Shown: in pieces, positions 1 through 10,079 of the stretch
How the letters are laid out: every line of letters starts with the position of its first letter
How positions within the stretch are numbered: position 1 is the first letter of the stretch
Source: Bacteroidetes bacterium 37-13
GTDB taxonomy: Bacteria > Bacteroidota > Bacteroidia > Chitinophagales > LD1
Direction: 5' to 3'
Assembly (NCBI GenBank): GCA_001897535.1
Contig: MKTC01000016.1
Coordinates: 186,958 to 250,957 of the forward strand
DNA: 64,000 bases
The notes under the pieces: model-generated
The model's database searches: none
Told to the model about the DNA's origin: nothing
Seen by the model: only the letters and a program-made list of their open reading frames with translations
Translations under genes and position numbers: made by a program

Positions 1-98
1 TCAGTTACCACAAAAGTTTTTTTATCCAATGGCACATTGAAATCTACTCTCACAAGTGCTCTTTTTCCTTTGAAATTTAAGTTATCTACAGTTTGCAT
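1..98 (-). CDS. pgk: Phosphoglycerate kinase, N-terminal fragment (cut by window edge)
   Basis: This is the first 32 codons of a gene that runs off the left edge. Residues 16-23 read VRVDFNVP, the N-terminal signature of phosphoglycerate kinase; its Asp and Asn bind 3-phosphoglycerate. The enzyme makes ATP from 1,3-bisphosphoglycerate in glycolysis. The ATG at 96-98 is the natural start because the signature lies at the usual distance from it. The short length leaves little room for doubt about the family but nothing can be said about the rest of the protein. Confidence 0.9.
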   Translation of the reverse strand, partial: MQTVDNLNFKGKRALVRVDFNVPLDKKTFVVT

Positions 99-189
99 CA
101 AAAATTTATTTGAGGCGCAAAAATATCTTTATTGCCGATATAGAAAACGTGAGAAATAAACATGCGTAAGCACAAACAAAAATTGAAAT

Positions 190-1272
190 CTATTTCAATT
201 TCACTTGCATTCTCACAGGATTGTGGTCGCTGGAGCGAAAACCTAAATCTACAGTTTCTACATTTAGTGCTTCGATATTGGGAGAAACCAAGAAATAATC
301 AATAATGGTTGTGAATGTTTTCCCTGCAATGTATGCAGTCTTATTTTTTCTATTAGATCCACGGCTTGAATCATAAACATATTTCCAGCCCGGTATATAA
401 TTAGAATCTGCATTTATATGTAAATAATCTGTTTCCTGTTCTATTGCAAACTTAAATGCATCAACACCCGGAGGCGCAATATTCCAATCACCACCAAGCA
501 CCACGTAATTGTCTTTTGCATATTCTTGTTCTAATATTTTTTTGGTGAATTCCATTTGCTTTTTCTTTACCTCACCATTATCATAAGCCTCAAAATGTGT
601 GTTGATTACAACCAATTCTTTAGTAGAAGAAGCAATAGGAAATCGTTGCAAAAGTAGGCAGCGTTCTAAGTAAAAAAGTTGATCAGGAAACTTATCTTTA
701 TTCGGTAACTGTATGCGTTCGCTAAATGTTGGTTTTACTTTAGAAAGTGAAAGCAACCCACCCAAAACTCTACCCATCGGGTTGGTGTATGGCACAGGCA
801 CAAATCGCACATCATAATTTATGGCAAACGAATAATTGTAATTCGGAAGTGCGTTTGCAATTTCTTCTTTCTGATTGATATCCCAGCTTCTTCTTCCGGC
901 AGTATCTGCTTCTTGCAGCATGATAAAATCAGCTTGATTATTTTTTAAAAAATCCACAATTCCTACATTATATTTTTCAACCCAATCCTTTGGACTCACA
1001 ACCATTTTACCACCATCGTAGAAAAAATTAGCTTCGGCACCTAGTCCGCCATAGCCAATATTCCAAATTAAAAATTGCAAGCTCGAAGTTGAATCTAACT
1101 GAACATTTTGCGGACTTTGCTCTGTACTTTTTTTATTGTTTGAAAGTGCTTCTAAAGGCTCAGGGCTAAACTTTGTAGCGGTTGCAAACACAATATTCCC
1201 TACTACATAAAGTGCGAAAAGCAAAACCGGCACCAATAAAACAAGCAGCATTATTTTCATTATCTTTTTCAT
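190..1272 (-). CDS. Endonuclease/exonuclease/phosphatase-fold protein, membrane-anchored
   Basis: The 360-residue protein has an N-terminal hydrophobic segment (about residues 7-30) that should anchor or export it, followed by an endonuclease/exonuclease/phosphatase domain. Visible fold motifs are WN at 70-71, QE at 120-121, NTH at 224-226, GDWN at 261-264 and SDH at 348-350; these supply the metal-binding and catalytic Asn, Glu, His and Asp residues. The family includes DNases, sphingomyelinases and inositol phosphatases, so the substrate is open. An extracytoplasmic location argues against a DNA-repair role. It lies 17 bases downstream of the UbiB-like gene on the same strand and may be co-transcribed with it. 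Confidence 0.8.
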   Translation of the reverse strand: MKKIMKIMLLVLLVPVLLFALYVVGNIVFATATKFSPEPLEALSNNKKSTEQSPQNVQLDSTSSLQFLIWNIGYGGLGAEANFFYDGGKMVVSPKDWVEKYNVGIVDFLKNNQADFIMLQEADTAGRRSWDINQKEEIANALPNYNYSFAINYDVRFVPVPYTNPMGRVLGGLLSLSKVKPTFSERIQLPNKDKFPDQLFYLERCLLLQRFPIASSTKELVVINTHFEAYDNGEVKKKQMEFTKKILEQEYAKDNYVVLGGDWNIAPPGVDAFKFAIEQETDYLHINADSNYIPGWKYVYDSSRGSNRKNKTAYIAGKTFTTIIDYFLVSPNIEALNVETVDLGFRSSDHNPVRMQVKLK

Positions 1273-1289
1273 CTTAATCTTTTAAATTA

Positions 1290-2978
1290 CTATTTGTAAA
1301 CTCGTTTTCTCAATATGGTGTAGAGTAAAATTAAGAATAAGCCTCCCGCAATGCAATAACCAATAAAGCTCCATTTGTTTATACCGTAGATAAATTTCAT
1401 TTCTTCCGGGAACTTAGCCAATAACGCAATAGATGAACCTAAAATAAGCGCACAAATAATGTATGTAATTACAATTCTATTCGTAACACTATCCCATTTT
1501 TTTAGCGCGTAACCGTAGCCTTGCAGTTCTATTTCAAAATGAAGTTTTCCACGTTGTGTTTTTTGTAAAATATTTCTGAGCTCAACCGGAAAAGAATTTA
1601 AAAACGCACTAAAATTTGAAATGCGCGACTGCGCTTCAGCAGCTAAATTTTCGGGTTTAAGTTGTTCGGCAATTAAGCGCTGTCCATAAGGTTTTATGAA
1701 GTCGTAAGTTTTAAAATTCGGGTGCATTTTTTTACCTATCCCTTCTAAAATTGCAAAGGCTCTAAAGATAATAAACACTCCACCGGGCACCGTAATTTTG
1801 TAATCAAACATTATTTTTTGCAAGCGAACAATCACATCTTGAATGCTACTTTCACTCACATCTAAATAGGCATAATCTTCAATTAAATCGTTTAGGTCGT
1901 AAACAAACTGGCGCATATCAGTAATATTGTCTTCTACCGCCAACTTGCGGAATTGCACCGCCATTTCACGCGCATCGCTACGGCTCATGGCAATAAAAAT
2001 TCCGGCAAAAGCATATTTATCTTTCTTCATCAACTGCCCAACCATTCCAAAATCTAATAGAATAATTGTACCGTCTTGGCGCACTAAAACATTGCCCGGG
2101 TGCGGATCTCCATGAAAAAATCCATGCTCAAAAATTTGAGTGAGATAAATATCCATGCCGCGCTCCACAACTTTTTCCGGTTTTATTCCCCACTCTCGAA
2201 GTTGGCGCACATCTGTAATTTTACAGCCGCGCACGAACTCCATTATCATAATTTTAGAGGTGCTGAACTCGCGGTAAACTTTCGGCACATAAAAGTTTTT
2301 TGCTCCTTTGTAATAGTTCCTAAACCTTTCAATGTTGCGGGCTTCATTCAAGTAATCAAGCTCTTTGTGCATAGAGCGCTCAAAAACATGCACCACTTCT
2401 TCTGCATTCAAAATTCCTTGTTTCTTTAAATAGCGGTCGCTTCTTCGCACCACTTCGCGCAAAATATTTAAGTCGCGCTCTACAATTTCTTGCACTTCGG
2501 GGCGCTGCACTTTCACCACCACTTCTTCACCTGTTTTCAGCTTTGCTTTATGCACTTGCCCAATAGAAGCCGAAGCGATAGGCACTTCGCTAAATTCATC
2601 AAAAATATCGGTGAGTTTTTTGTGTGTTTCACGCTCAATAATCAGTTTCACTTTTACAAACTCAAAAGGTGGCACACGGTCTTGCAGTTTTTCAAATTCC
2701 TTTACCAATGGCTCAGGTACAATATCTGGACGATTGCTAAGTACTTGCGCCAACTTCACAAATGTGGGACCTAACTCCACCGCTGCCATGCGAATGCGCT
2801 CCCAGCGTGTATATTCTAAAGCCGGTTTATCATCGCGCAGCCAATGCAAACGCATTTTTTCAGTAACCAAATTTCGCAAAGTGCTATTGGCAATAAGGTC
2901 TTCAAACCCATATTTAATAAGTACACCAATAATTTCGCGGGTGCGACCTAAGTTGCGAAAAGTGTTATTTAAACTCAT
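1290..2978 (-). CDS. UbiB/ABC1 (AarF) family atypical kinase
   Basis: The 562-residue protein shows the ABC1/UbiB kinase-like motifs in order: a KxGQ-type motif in the variant form KLAQ (75-78), an alanine-rich nucleotide loop ASASIGQVH (about 135-143), the ATP-binding Lys in VVVKVQRP (156), the catalytic-loop-like HGDPHPGN (288-295) and DFG (308-310). Two hydrophobic segments at the C terminus (about 500-520 and 535-555) fit a membrane anchor. In other bacteria the family supports ubiquinone synthesis and lipid homeostasis as an ATPase. Bacteroidota use menaquinone, so the partner lipid is uncertain here. Confidence 0.9.
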   Translation of the reverse strand: MSLNNTFRNLGRTREIIGVLIKYGFEDLIANSTLRNLVTEKMRLHWLRDDKPALEYTRWERIRMAAVELGPTFVKLAQVLSNRPDIVPEPLVKEFEKLQDRVPPFEFVKVKLIIERETHKKLTDIFDEFSEVPIASASIGQVHKAKLKTGEEVVVKVQRPEVQEIVERDLNILREVVRRSDRYLKKQGILNAEEVVHVFERSMHKELDYLNEARNIERFRNYYKGAKNFYVPKVYREFSTSKIMIMEFVRGCKITDVRQLREWGIKPEKVVERGMDIYLTQIFEHGFFHGDPHPGNVLVRQDGTIILLDFGMVGQLMKKDKYAFAGIFIAMSRSDAREMAVQFRKLAVEDNITDMRQFVYDLNDLIEDYAYLDVSESSIQDVIVRLQKIMFDYKITVPGGVFIIFRAFAILEGIGKKMHPNFKTYDFIKPYGQRLIAEQLKPENLAAEAQSRISNFSAFLNSFPVELRNILQKTQRGKLHFEIELQGYGYALKKWDSVTNRIVITYIICALILGSSIALLAKFPEEMKFIYGINKWSFIGYCIAGGLFLILLYTILRKRVYK

Positions 2979-3143
2979 TTAGGTGCTAAAAGTAGTATTA
3001 GTTTGAAATTTGGGAAATGCGTGCGAAAGTAAATCTTTATTCTATCATTTTTCCCGAAGGAAGGCAAGCCAAATCATATCTCTTAAATAAATTTAGAATT
3101 GATTTACCTCTCATTTCATACTTTCGCGCTCCATTTACTTTTT

Positions 3144-4145
3144 ATGCGTTTTATAGGGTTAGTTTGTACTGTTTTAATTTGTACAGTATTTGCAAGAGCA
3201 CAAGATGTTGCATTCTCTCAAATACATGCTTTGCCACAATATTTAAACCCTGCCATGACCGGTTTTTTCGATGGAAATATTCGTGCTTCTGCCATATACC
3301 GCAATCAATGGTTCACTGTAAACTCAAAATATGGAAACAGTATGTTGCAAACAGTTGGTGCAGCGGTAGATGGCTCATTTTTAAAAGGTAAATACAAGCG
3401 TAATTATTTGGGAATTGGCTTATGCGTGTACAACGATTGGGCGGGCGATTTAAGTTTTAGAACTACCGATGCCACCATCAATATTGCTTACTCAAAAGGT
3501 TTTGGCAGAGGCGATGTGAAACACTCTTTAGCACTTGGTTTACAAGGTGAATTTAGAATGTATGGCATCAATGCCGCGAAAGCAGTTTTTTCTGATGGCG
3601 TTACTGAAAACATTTCACCTAATGTAATGAATTTTGATGCCGGAGTTGGCTTGCGCTACCACATTGCTTTTCGTAGCCGATTAAGTTGGTATGTTGCAGG
3701 TGCTTATACACATATATTGCAACCACGCCAAAAATTTATTTCTATGGGTAGCAAAACTCAAGGAAAAATCACAGTTCACTCTGGTGCGGTGGTTGATATT
3801 ACTCCGCGTTTCAACTTATTGCCATCAGCCATGTTTGTTTATCAAGGCGGGCTTTGGCAGGTAAATGCGGGAACTTATGTTCAATATATTTTCGATTCAT
3901 TCAGCGATGAAAGGAACGGAATTTCTTTTGGTATTTTTTCGCGTTTTGCCAATCCTGCTCCAGATGCTTTAATTGCGAGTGTTCGCTTAGATTACAAAGG
4001 TTTTCAAGCAGTAGTTGGTTACGATTTTAATATTAGCGCTTTACACCGCGCTACAAATGCGCAAGGCGCAATAGAATTAGGGGTTTCATACATTGCGCAG
4101 CTTCAAAAAAATAAGCGCGACAAAACGCCTTGCATTCAGTTTTAA
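3144..4145 (+). CDS. PorP/SprF family type IX secretion system membrane protein
   Basis: The product is about 333 residues with a short signal peptide ending in an AQD-type cleavage region. The text after it (FSQIHALPQYLNPAMTG) is the hallmark of PorP/SprF proteins: the mature protein begins just before a Tyr-Leu-Asn-Pro-Ala motif and then forms a predicted outer-membrane beta barrel. These proteins associate with the T9SS and in gliding species help place SprB-type adhesins. I chose the ATG at 3144 rather than an upstream in-frame codon because it gives a clean signal peptide, and a -7 like motif TACTTTCG lies at 3119-3126. No T9SS core gene is adjacent. Confidence 0.88.
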   Translation: MRFIGLVCTVLICTVFARAQDVAFSQIHALPQYLNPAMTGFFDGNIRASAIYRNQWFTVNSKYGNSMLQTVGAAVDGSFLKGKYKRNYLGIGLCVYNDWAGDLSFRTTDATINIAYSKGFGRGDVKHSLALGLQGEFRMYGINAAKAVFSDGVTENISPNVMNFDAGVGLRYHIAFRSRLSWYVAGAYTHILQPRQKFISMGSKTQGKITVHSGAVVDITPRFNLLPSAMFVYQGGLWQVNAGTYVQYIFDSFSDERNGISFGIFSRFANPAPDALIASVRLDYKGFQAVVGYDFNISALHRATNAQGAIELGVSYIAQLQKNKRDKTPCIQF

Positions 4146-4149
4146 TCCT

Positions 4150-7107
4150 CTATCCTACAATTCTTTTTATCCAATCGGCAGGTTTGCCAAGATTGAATTT
4201 TGCTGTAAAAGTTATACGTTGAAAAAAGCGTTTATAGCCTAAAATTTGCTCCTGATTTTCTTTAATATTTTTAGTAGTTGCTATTGGTACATTTATTTCA
4301 AAAATATTCTTCCAACCAATTGTAAAGCCAACCTCTGCGGCAAATTCAACTTTGTTTAATTCGGTTAAAACCATAGCTGTTGAAGCCCATGGATAAATAG
4401 GCACAGGAATTGGCAAATCGGGTGCAAAATTTGCACTCATTAAAAAGTTGCGTGTGCCACCAAAGGTGGTAAGCGAACGGAAAGCGCCTTGCGTTAAAGC
4501 TACTTGCCTTCCAAGATATTTATCGTAGCCATTTCTATCTATAAAAGTTTCATCAAACATATAATCGCGCTGCAACCAATAAATATTGTTTTGCGCAGTG
4601 TTCATGCTTAAATACAATCTTCCGAGTGGAGCAGAAATATCATTTTTAGGTTTGAAATAAACTGGATTTCCTCCTGCAAAAATTCGTATATCAAATCCCT
4701 TATTGTTTTTCTTATAGCTTATCTTAAAATTGGCTTCGGCTCTAAGTTGCAAGAAGTAATCGCTCTGCTGCGCCAACACTTGAATACAAAACGGATTAAG
4801 CGTAGTGTTGCGTTCAAAAGTATATGCAATTTCGTTTACATAATAGTGTTGCGTTTTACTCACCACGCTTTTCATTTGCTTGTAAGAATAATCGAGCCAA
4901 ATATTTGTGCTGCGCAATTTTAAGTAATGCGTGTTGGGGCTTCTGGCATTTTTCTTTTTAAATTCAATAGCAATATTGGGCTCTATTTTATTAAACTGTT
5001 TTGCTTCCGGAAATAATAAATAGCTGTATCTTTTTCCATTTACACCAAAAGTAATTTGCTGAATATTTCCTTCTATTGGAAACACATTGTAGCGCAAATT
5101 AAAACCTCCAATTACTGTTTTTGCAGCAATGCTATATGCCGGGGCAATTAAATATTGAAACTTTTGAGTGGGGAAAATTGGGCTATAAAATGCTACTCCA
5201 AATTCACTTTTATCATAGTTATTCCAGCCATACCAAGGTGCAAAACAAATTTGTGTACGTTCAGGATTTTCTAAGCTTTGCAAAAATTGCAAGCGTAGCG
5301 GTGGCGTGCGTTTTGCTACTCTTTTAGGGTAGTAATAATTGTTTTTGTAATTCACATCTAAAGATGCCATTGCGGAGTCGTTTATTATTTTCTTCCCGTC
5401 AAAAACTGTTGGAAGTGGAGGCACTCCAGCAATGTTTTGTTTCAAATCTGCTTGCACTGTTCCATCATCAAGAAGTTGAGCTCGCTTTACTTTTACGTCA
5501 AATTTTTTAGTGGTGTTTAATAGCGAATCAAACCACCACGAGAGATTTTGCGTGCTTACTTCTTCAAACACATTTCTAAAATTTTGCGGCTGCGGATGTT
5601 TAAACTGCCAACGGTTGAAATAAGTTTGCATGGCTTTATCGAAAACATTTTCACCCAAATTATTTTTTAGATAATCTAAAAGCAAAGCTGTTTTCATATA
5701 TATCACAACTCCTGTATTTATTTCAGTAAAAGCATCGGCAGCTAAAGTTGCAGCTTGGTCGCGGTTTTCGCGGGCTTGCATTAAATATGCCAGATAATTC
5801 AAATCCGATTTTCGCCAACGTTTTAAATCTAACATTGCTGCGAGTCCGGTATTCCCAAACTTGCCCAGTAATTTTTCGTTTGGATATTTTGTTTTCATAT
5901 ACAAGCGCTCGTAATAACTGTTTACACCTTCATCCATCCAAGGGTTTGCACGCTCATTGCTACCTAAAACACCATAAAACCAGTTGTGCCCAATTTCATG
6001 TGTAATTACTTCGTCTAAACTTACTGGATTATCAACCTTTCCAATCACTGTAATGGTTGGATATTCCATTCCGCCACCGGCTTCTAATGCGCCTTCCACC
6101 GCAGTTACAACCGAATACGGGTACTCACCCACTTTCTTGCTGTAGAATAAAACTGCATCTTTAATATAACTTGTTGCATTCTTCCAAACCGGCAAACTCG
6201 ATTTTAAAAATAAAGCTGTTGCTAGTACTTTTTTATTGCTTTGAGGTAGCACAATTGTGTCGCGATAAACTCTATATCTCTTATCTGCAAACCACGCAAA
6301 ATCATGTACGTTTTCCTGTATAAAATGAAGTGTTTTAGTGGTTGAACTTGAAACAGGAAATGCATCACCATTTTTTCTCTGTCTTTTCTTTACGGGAGCA
6401 TAAGCGGTATCAGTTTTAAAAACTGTAATTAGGGAATCAATCCATTGGTGTTCCGAAGCGGTTTGCAACACGCCTGTGGCAGCTACAATATAGTTTTTGG
6501 GAAGTGTAATTGTTACATCAAACGAGCCATATTCGCTATAAAATTCTCCCATATCTAAATATGGCATAGCGTGCCAGCCGCTTTGGTCAAACACAGCAGG
6601 TTTGGGATACCACTGCGAAATTTGGTACGATTGTCCTTCGTGTCCGAAGCGCGAAAATGTCTTAGGAATTTTCACAAAAAAAGGAGTGCTTATTGTGATG
6701 CTTTCTCCAGATTTTAAAGGTTGATTGAGTGTGATTTTTGCAATATCAATATGCTTATCATCTAAATTCCACTTTACAGTTTCGGCATTTACTTTAAACT
6801 CCAATTTATTGATATAACCTTTTTGATAAGTTTTGCTGAAGCGAAAATCTGTTCTTCCATTTTCGAGTAATTGCTTAGCAAATGCCGTAGAATTATCTTT
6901 ATAGGCATTAGGCCAAAGATGCATCCAAATTTCGTTCAATATTTCAGGTGAATTGTTTTTATACTGAATGGTGATAAACCCATCTAAAGTGTGAGCCGTG
7001 TCGTTTAGTGCAACATCAATATTGTAGTTTACTTCTTGCTGCCAATAGCTTTGAGAATTACCTTCAAGAAAAAATAAAACTAAAAGTAGTATATAAATAT
7101 TTTTCAT
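4150..7107 (-). CDS. M1 family zinc metallopeptidase (aminopeptidase-like), secreted
   Basis: The 985-residue protein starts with a signal peptide (MKNIYILLLVLFF...) and has an M1 peptidase domain. The zinc site is HEIGH at about 370-374 with the third ligand Glu 19 residues later in WMDEG; the substrate-binding loop reads GGMEYP instead of the classical GAMEN. The C-terminal 350 residues look beta-rich and membrane-associated. M1 enzymes trim N-terminal residues from peptides, so a role in peptide use at the envelope is likely. The start at 7107 is preferred over an upstream codon because it opens the signal peptide. It converges on the PorP/SprF gene with only 4 bases between stops. Confidence 0.88.
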   Translation of the reverse strand: MKNIYILLLVLFFLEGNSQSYWQQEVNYNIDVALNDTAHTLDGFITIQYKNNSPEILNEIWMHLWPNAYKDNSTAFAKQLLENGRTDFRFSKTYQKGYINKLEFKVNAETVKWNLDDKHIDIAKITLNQPLKSGESITISTPFFVKIPKTFSRFGHEGQSYQISQWYPKPAVFDQSGWHAMPYLDMGEFYSEYGSFDVTITLPKNYIVAATGVLQTASEHQWIDSLITVFKTDTAYAPVKKRQRKNGDAFPVSSSTTKTLHFIQENVHDFAWFADKRYRVYRDTIVLPQSNKKVLATALFLKSSLPVWKNATSYIKDAVLFYSKKVGEYPYSVVTAVEGALEAGGGMEYPTITVIGKVDNPVSLDEVITHEIGHNWFYGVLGSNERANPWMDEGVNSYYERLYMKTKYPNEKLLGKFGNTGLAAMLDLKRWRKSDLNYLAYLMQARENRDQAATLAADAFTEINTGVVIYMKTALLLDYLKNNLGENVFDKAMQTYFNRWQFKHPQPQNFRNVFEEVSTQNLSWWFDSLLNTTKKFDVKVKRAQLLDDGTVQADLKQNIAGVPPLPTVFDGKKIINDSAMASLDVNYKNNYYYPKRVAKRTPPLRLQFLQSLENPERTQICFAPWYGWNNYDKSEFGVAFYSPIFPTQKFQYLIAPAYSIAAKTVIGGFNLRYNVFPIEGNIQQITFGVNGKRYSYLLFPEAKQFNKIEPNIAIEFKKKNARSPNTHYLKLRSTNIWLDYSYKQMKSVVSKTQHYYVNEIAYTFERNTTLNPFCIQVLAQQSDYFLQLRAEANFKISYKKNNKGFDIRIFAGGNPVYFKPKNDISAPLGRLYLSMNTAQNNIYWLQRDYMFDETFIDRNGYDKYLGRQVALTQGAFRSLTTFGGTRNFLMSANFAPDLPIPVPIYPWASTAMVLTELNKVEFAAEVGFTIGWKNIFEINVPIATTKNIKENQEQILGYKRFFQRITFTAKFNLGKPADWIKRIVG

Positions 7108-7156
7108 TGCAAGCGAAGAAAAGAGGTTTCTGAAACTATTAGCTAAAAATAGGCAC

Positions 7157-7181
7157 AAAAAAAGCGGCACGAATGCCGCTT
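7157..7181 (-). terminator. Rho-independent terminator after the small lipoprotein gene
   Basis: On the minus strand an 8-bp stem (AAGCGGCA / TGCCGCTT) closes a UUCG loop and runs into a U-rich tract. It lies 18 bases past the stop of the Cys-rich lipoprotein gene and separates that gene from the M1 peptidase gene. Confidence 0.85.
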
Positions 7182-7198
7182 ATGTTTTCAGTTAGTGC

Positions 7199-7405
7199 TT
7201 ATTTTTTCTGCCAAACTCCACCATCTGCAGAACATTGAGCTTCAGCTTGTGAGTATTCATCTACTCCCAATGCAGAAAGTGTTGTATTTTTGCAAACAGC
7301 ATCGCTAGTAGACCCATTGGCATATTTGCAAAATCCACACTTTTTACAAGAAGTAACAGATGTAAGAATGGCAACAGCCGCAAATGCGAAAAGTAATTTT
7401 TTCAT
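7199..7405 (-). CDS. Small cysteine-rich lipoprotein, function unknown
   Basis: A 68-residue product with a lipoprotein signal peptide (MKKLLFAFAAVAILTSVTSC) whose Cys at 20 would be lipidated. The mature part is rich in cysteine: a C-x-x-C-x-x-C cluster at the front (CKKCGFC), then single Cys residues near the middle and end. This could form disulfides or bind a metal. I do not recognise a named family. The ATG at 7403-7405 is chosen because it opens the signal peptide. It is a single-gene unit with its own terminator. Confidence 0.75.
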   Translation of the reverse strand: MKKLLFAFAAVAILTSVTSCKKCGFCKYANGSTSDAVCKNTTLSALGVDEYSQAEAQCSADGGVWQKK

Positions 7406-7491
7406 AATAAATAATTTTGGTTGATTAATGTATTGCGAAAATAAACTTAATTGGCACACTTTATTACTATAAAGTAAGAATTATCTCAAAA

Positions 7492-9957
7492 ATGGACAAA
7501 ATCAAACTTTACACTTTTATTTCTTTTTTGGTATTAGGCTCAATAAGCAATGCTCAACCAAATAGCAACTCCTCAAATATCTTTCATCAAATTCAGTCGC
7601 TTCCTGTTTGTGGTAGTGTATTGTATTTTGCAGCACACCCAGATGATGAAAATACTCGCTTAATAAGCTATTTAACTAATGAACTGCATTTGCGAACCGG
7701 TTATCTTTCGCTCACCAGAGGTGATGGCGGACAAAATTTAATTGGAAATGAACAAGCCGAGGCACTTGGCTTAATTCGTACCAATGAACTTTTGCAAGCA
7801 CGGAAAATTGATGGCGCACAGCAATTTTTTAGCCGTGCTTTCGATTTCGGATTTTCTAAGAACCCGGAAGAAACATTTCAATTTTGGGATAAAGAAAAAG
7901 TACTTGCTGATGCGGTTTGGGTTATCAGAAATTTTCAACCAGATGTAATTATTTGCCGTTTCCCAACCACAGGAGAAGGTGGACATGGACACCACACTGC
8001 GTCTGCAATAATTGCGGAAGAGGCTTTTAAAGCTGCAGCCGACCCAAAACAATTCCCGGAACAACTTAAATATGTAAGCACTTGGCAAGCAAAAAGATTA
8101 CTCTGGAACACATTTAATTTTGGAGGAAGAAATACAACTTCTCCTAACCAATTTAAAATAAATGTGGGCGAATACAATGCACTTTTAGGAAAAAGCTATG
8201 GCGAAATTGCAGCCGAAAGCCGCAGTAAACATAGCAGCCAGGCATTTGGAACAGCAAAAAACAGAGATAATCAATTTGAATTTTTTAAAACTATTTTGGG
8301 CGATGCACCTAAAGAAACACTCACCGATAATGTGGATATTACATTCAATAGGTTTGGTAATTCTTCTTTACAAGATTTAGCAAGTAGCATTGTTTCGAAC
8401 TATGATTTCAAAAACCCCTCAAAATCTGTTTCCGCACTCGTAAATCTTTACACTCAAATAGAGCAAAATAAGGCTATGAGTAAAGTTTGGCAACATGAAA
8501 AGTTAGAGCAAATTAAACAGCTTATTATTGAGTGTAGTGGTTTATATATGGAAGCTATATGCACCAAGCAATTTGCGGCTATTGACGATACACTGAAAGT
8601 AACCACAAACCTTGTGAACAGAAGTAATGAAAAAATAGTGTATAAAAACTTCTTTGCAGCAGGCGCTAATATTCTACAAGATTCTGTGCTACCATTAAAC
8701 CAAACAGTTACATCTTCTAATGTATTGTTGGTAAACAAAACCACCGATTTATCTCAACCATATTGGCTGAAAGAACCACGCACACTCGGTATGTTTGTTG
8801 TAAATAATCAAACACTTATTGGAAAAGCAATCAATAATCCTGCTCTTTCTGTTCCCGTAACGCTAAACATAAATGGCACAAATTTTAATTTTGAACTCCC
8901 TGTCCAATACAAAAAAGTTGAACCTTCGAAAGGTGAAGTATATGAGCCACTTTATATTGTACCGCCTGCAACAGCAAATTTTTCGCAAGAAGTTTTTGTA
9001 ACCACAGCAATTAAAAAGGAAGTTTCTGTTACCGTAAAAGCATTCATAAAAAACGCTTCAGGAACTTTAGAATTAGTACTGCCTGCGGGGTGGATAGCAG
9101 ATAAAAACAACGAACAATTTTCTTTGAAAAATGAAGGCGATGAAAAAGTTTTCAAGTTTACTTTGCAATCAACTTCAAACAAAATTACCGATAGTATTTT
9201 TACGATTGGCGCAACACTCGTGGTGAATGGAAATAAATACAACAACAGCTTTACTGAAATAAAATACGACCATATTCCATATCTGATTTTGCTCAACGCA
9301 AGTGCTGCAAAATTGGCCACTATTAACCTTAAAAACACTTCACTTAATGTTGGCTATATTGCTGGTGCAGGCGATAAAATTCCGCAGCTTTTAAAAGAAA
9401 CCGGTGTAAAAGTTACAGAACTAAACAGTGCTGAATTTCACAAAATAGACTTAAAAAAATATGATGCAATTATTACAGGGGTGAGAGCTTACAATACTGA
9501 TGCACACTTAAAAAATATTTATCCTGAATTGATGCGCTATGTTGAAAGTGGAGGAAAACTTTTGGTACAATATAACACAAGCATGAATTTACTTACCAAT
9601 GAAATTGGTCCTTTTCCGTTTACAATTTCACGCGATAGAGTTACCGATGAAAACAGTGAAGTAAAATTTACTAACCCGAAAGATTCGCTACTTAATTTTC
9701 CGAATAAAATTACGGAAAACGATTTCCTCCATTGGATTCAAGAACGCGGGCTTTATTTTCCTGCTAATTTAGATAAACAATACAAAACCGTTATCAGTAT
9801 GCACGACAAAGGCGAAAGCGCTTTGGATAATTCCATCATTTACTGCAACTACGGCAAAGGGAAATTTGTTTACACAGGACTATCGTTTTTTAGAGAATTG
9901 CCTGCCGGAGTTCCCGGTGCATTTCGATTGTTTTCAAACTTAATGGCGAAGCCGTAA
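7492..9957 (+). CDS. Secreted PIG-L (LmbE-like) family deacetylase with C-terminal extension
   Basis: The 821-residue protein has a signal peptide and then a PIG-L domain. The zinc motif AHPDD (about 45-49) and the downstream HGHH (about 165-168) are both present, as is a conserved GDGGQN segment. Enzymes of this family remove acetyl groups from N-acetylglucosamine-type substrates. The remaining 500 residues contain beta-sandwich-like sequence and a final region resembling a type 1 glutamine amidotransferase-like (ThuA-type) fold, a layout often seen in Bacteroidota. A role in breakdown of acetylated glycans outside the cytoplasm is an inference; the exact substrate is unknown. Confidence 0.82.
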   Translation: MDKIKLYTFISFLVLGSISNAQPNSNSSNIFHQIQSLPVCGSVLYFAAHPDDENTRLISYLTNELHLRTGYLSLTRGDGGQNLIGNEQAEALGLIRTNELLQARKIDGAQQFFSRAFDFGFSKNPEETFQFWDKEKVLADAVWVIRNFQPDVIICRFPTTGEGGHGHHTASAIIAEEAFKAAADPKQFPEQLKYVSTWQAKRLLWNTFNFGGRNTTSPNQFKINVGEYNALLGKSYGEIAAESRSKHSSQAFGTAKNRDNQFEFFKTILGDAPKETLTDNVDITFNRFGNSSLQDLASSIVSNYDFKNPSKSVSALVNLYTQIEQNKAMSKVWQHEKLEQIKQLIIECSGLYMEAICTKQFAAIDDTLKVTTNLVNRSNEKIVYKNFFAAGANILQDSVLPLNQTVTSSNVLLVNKTTDLSQPYWLKEPRTLGMFVVNNQTLIGKAINNPALSVPVTLNINGTNFNFELPVQYKKVEPSKGEVYEPLYIVPPATANFSQEVFVTTAIKKEVSVTVKAFIKNASGTLELVLPAGWIADKNNEQFSLKNEGDEKVFKFTLQSTSNKITDSIFTIGATLVVNGNKYNNSFTEIKYDHIPYLILLNASAAKLATINLKNTSLNVGYIAGAGDKIPQLLKETGVKVTELNSAEFHKIDLKKYDAIITGVRAYNTDAHLKNIYPELMRYVESGGKLLVQYNTSMNLLTNEIGPFPFTISRDRVTDENSEVKFTNPKDSLLNFPNKITENDFLHWIQERGLYFPANLDKQYKTVISMHDKGESALDNSIIYCNYGKGKFVYTGLSFFRELPAGVPGAFRLFSNLMAKP

Positions 9958-10079
9958 TTAGCATTAAAACTTACAAAAAATTATACAACTTTTAAAGCAA
10001 TTCCCGAAAAATTGCAAAGTAACTTTTTGCATAGAATTGCAATTCTATTTTCGCTTTTCAAATTTTAAACACCAAAATA

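Noticed and set aside
2744-2755. KLAQ in place of KxGQ in the UbiB-like protein as a loss-of-function change
   Set aside because: All other kinase-like motifs are intact and KLAQ is a tolerated variant in the wider family.
4150-7107. The GGMEYP loop of the M1 peptidase as an inactive site
   Set aside because: Zinc ligands HEIGH and the downstream Glu are intact; loop variants are common in Bacteroidota M1 proteins.
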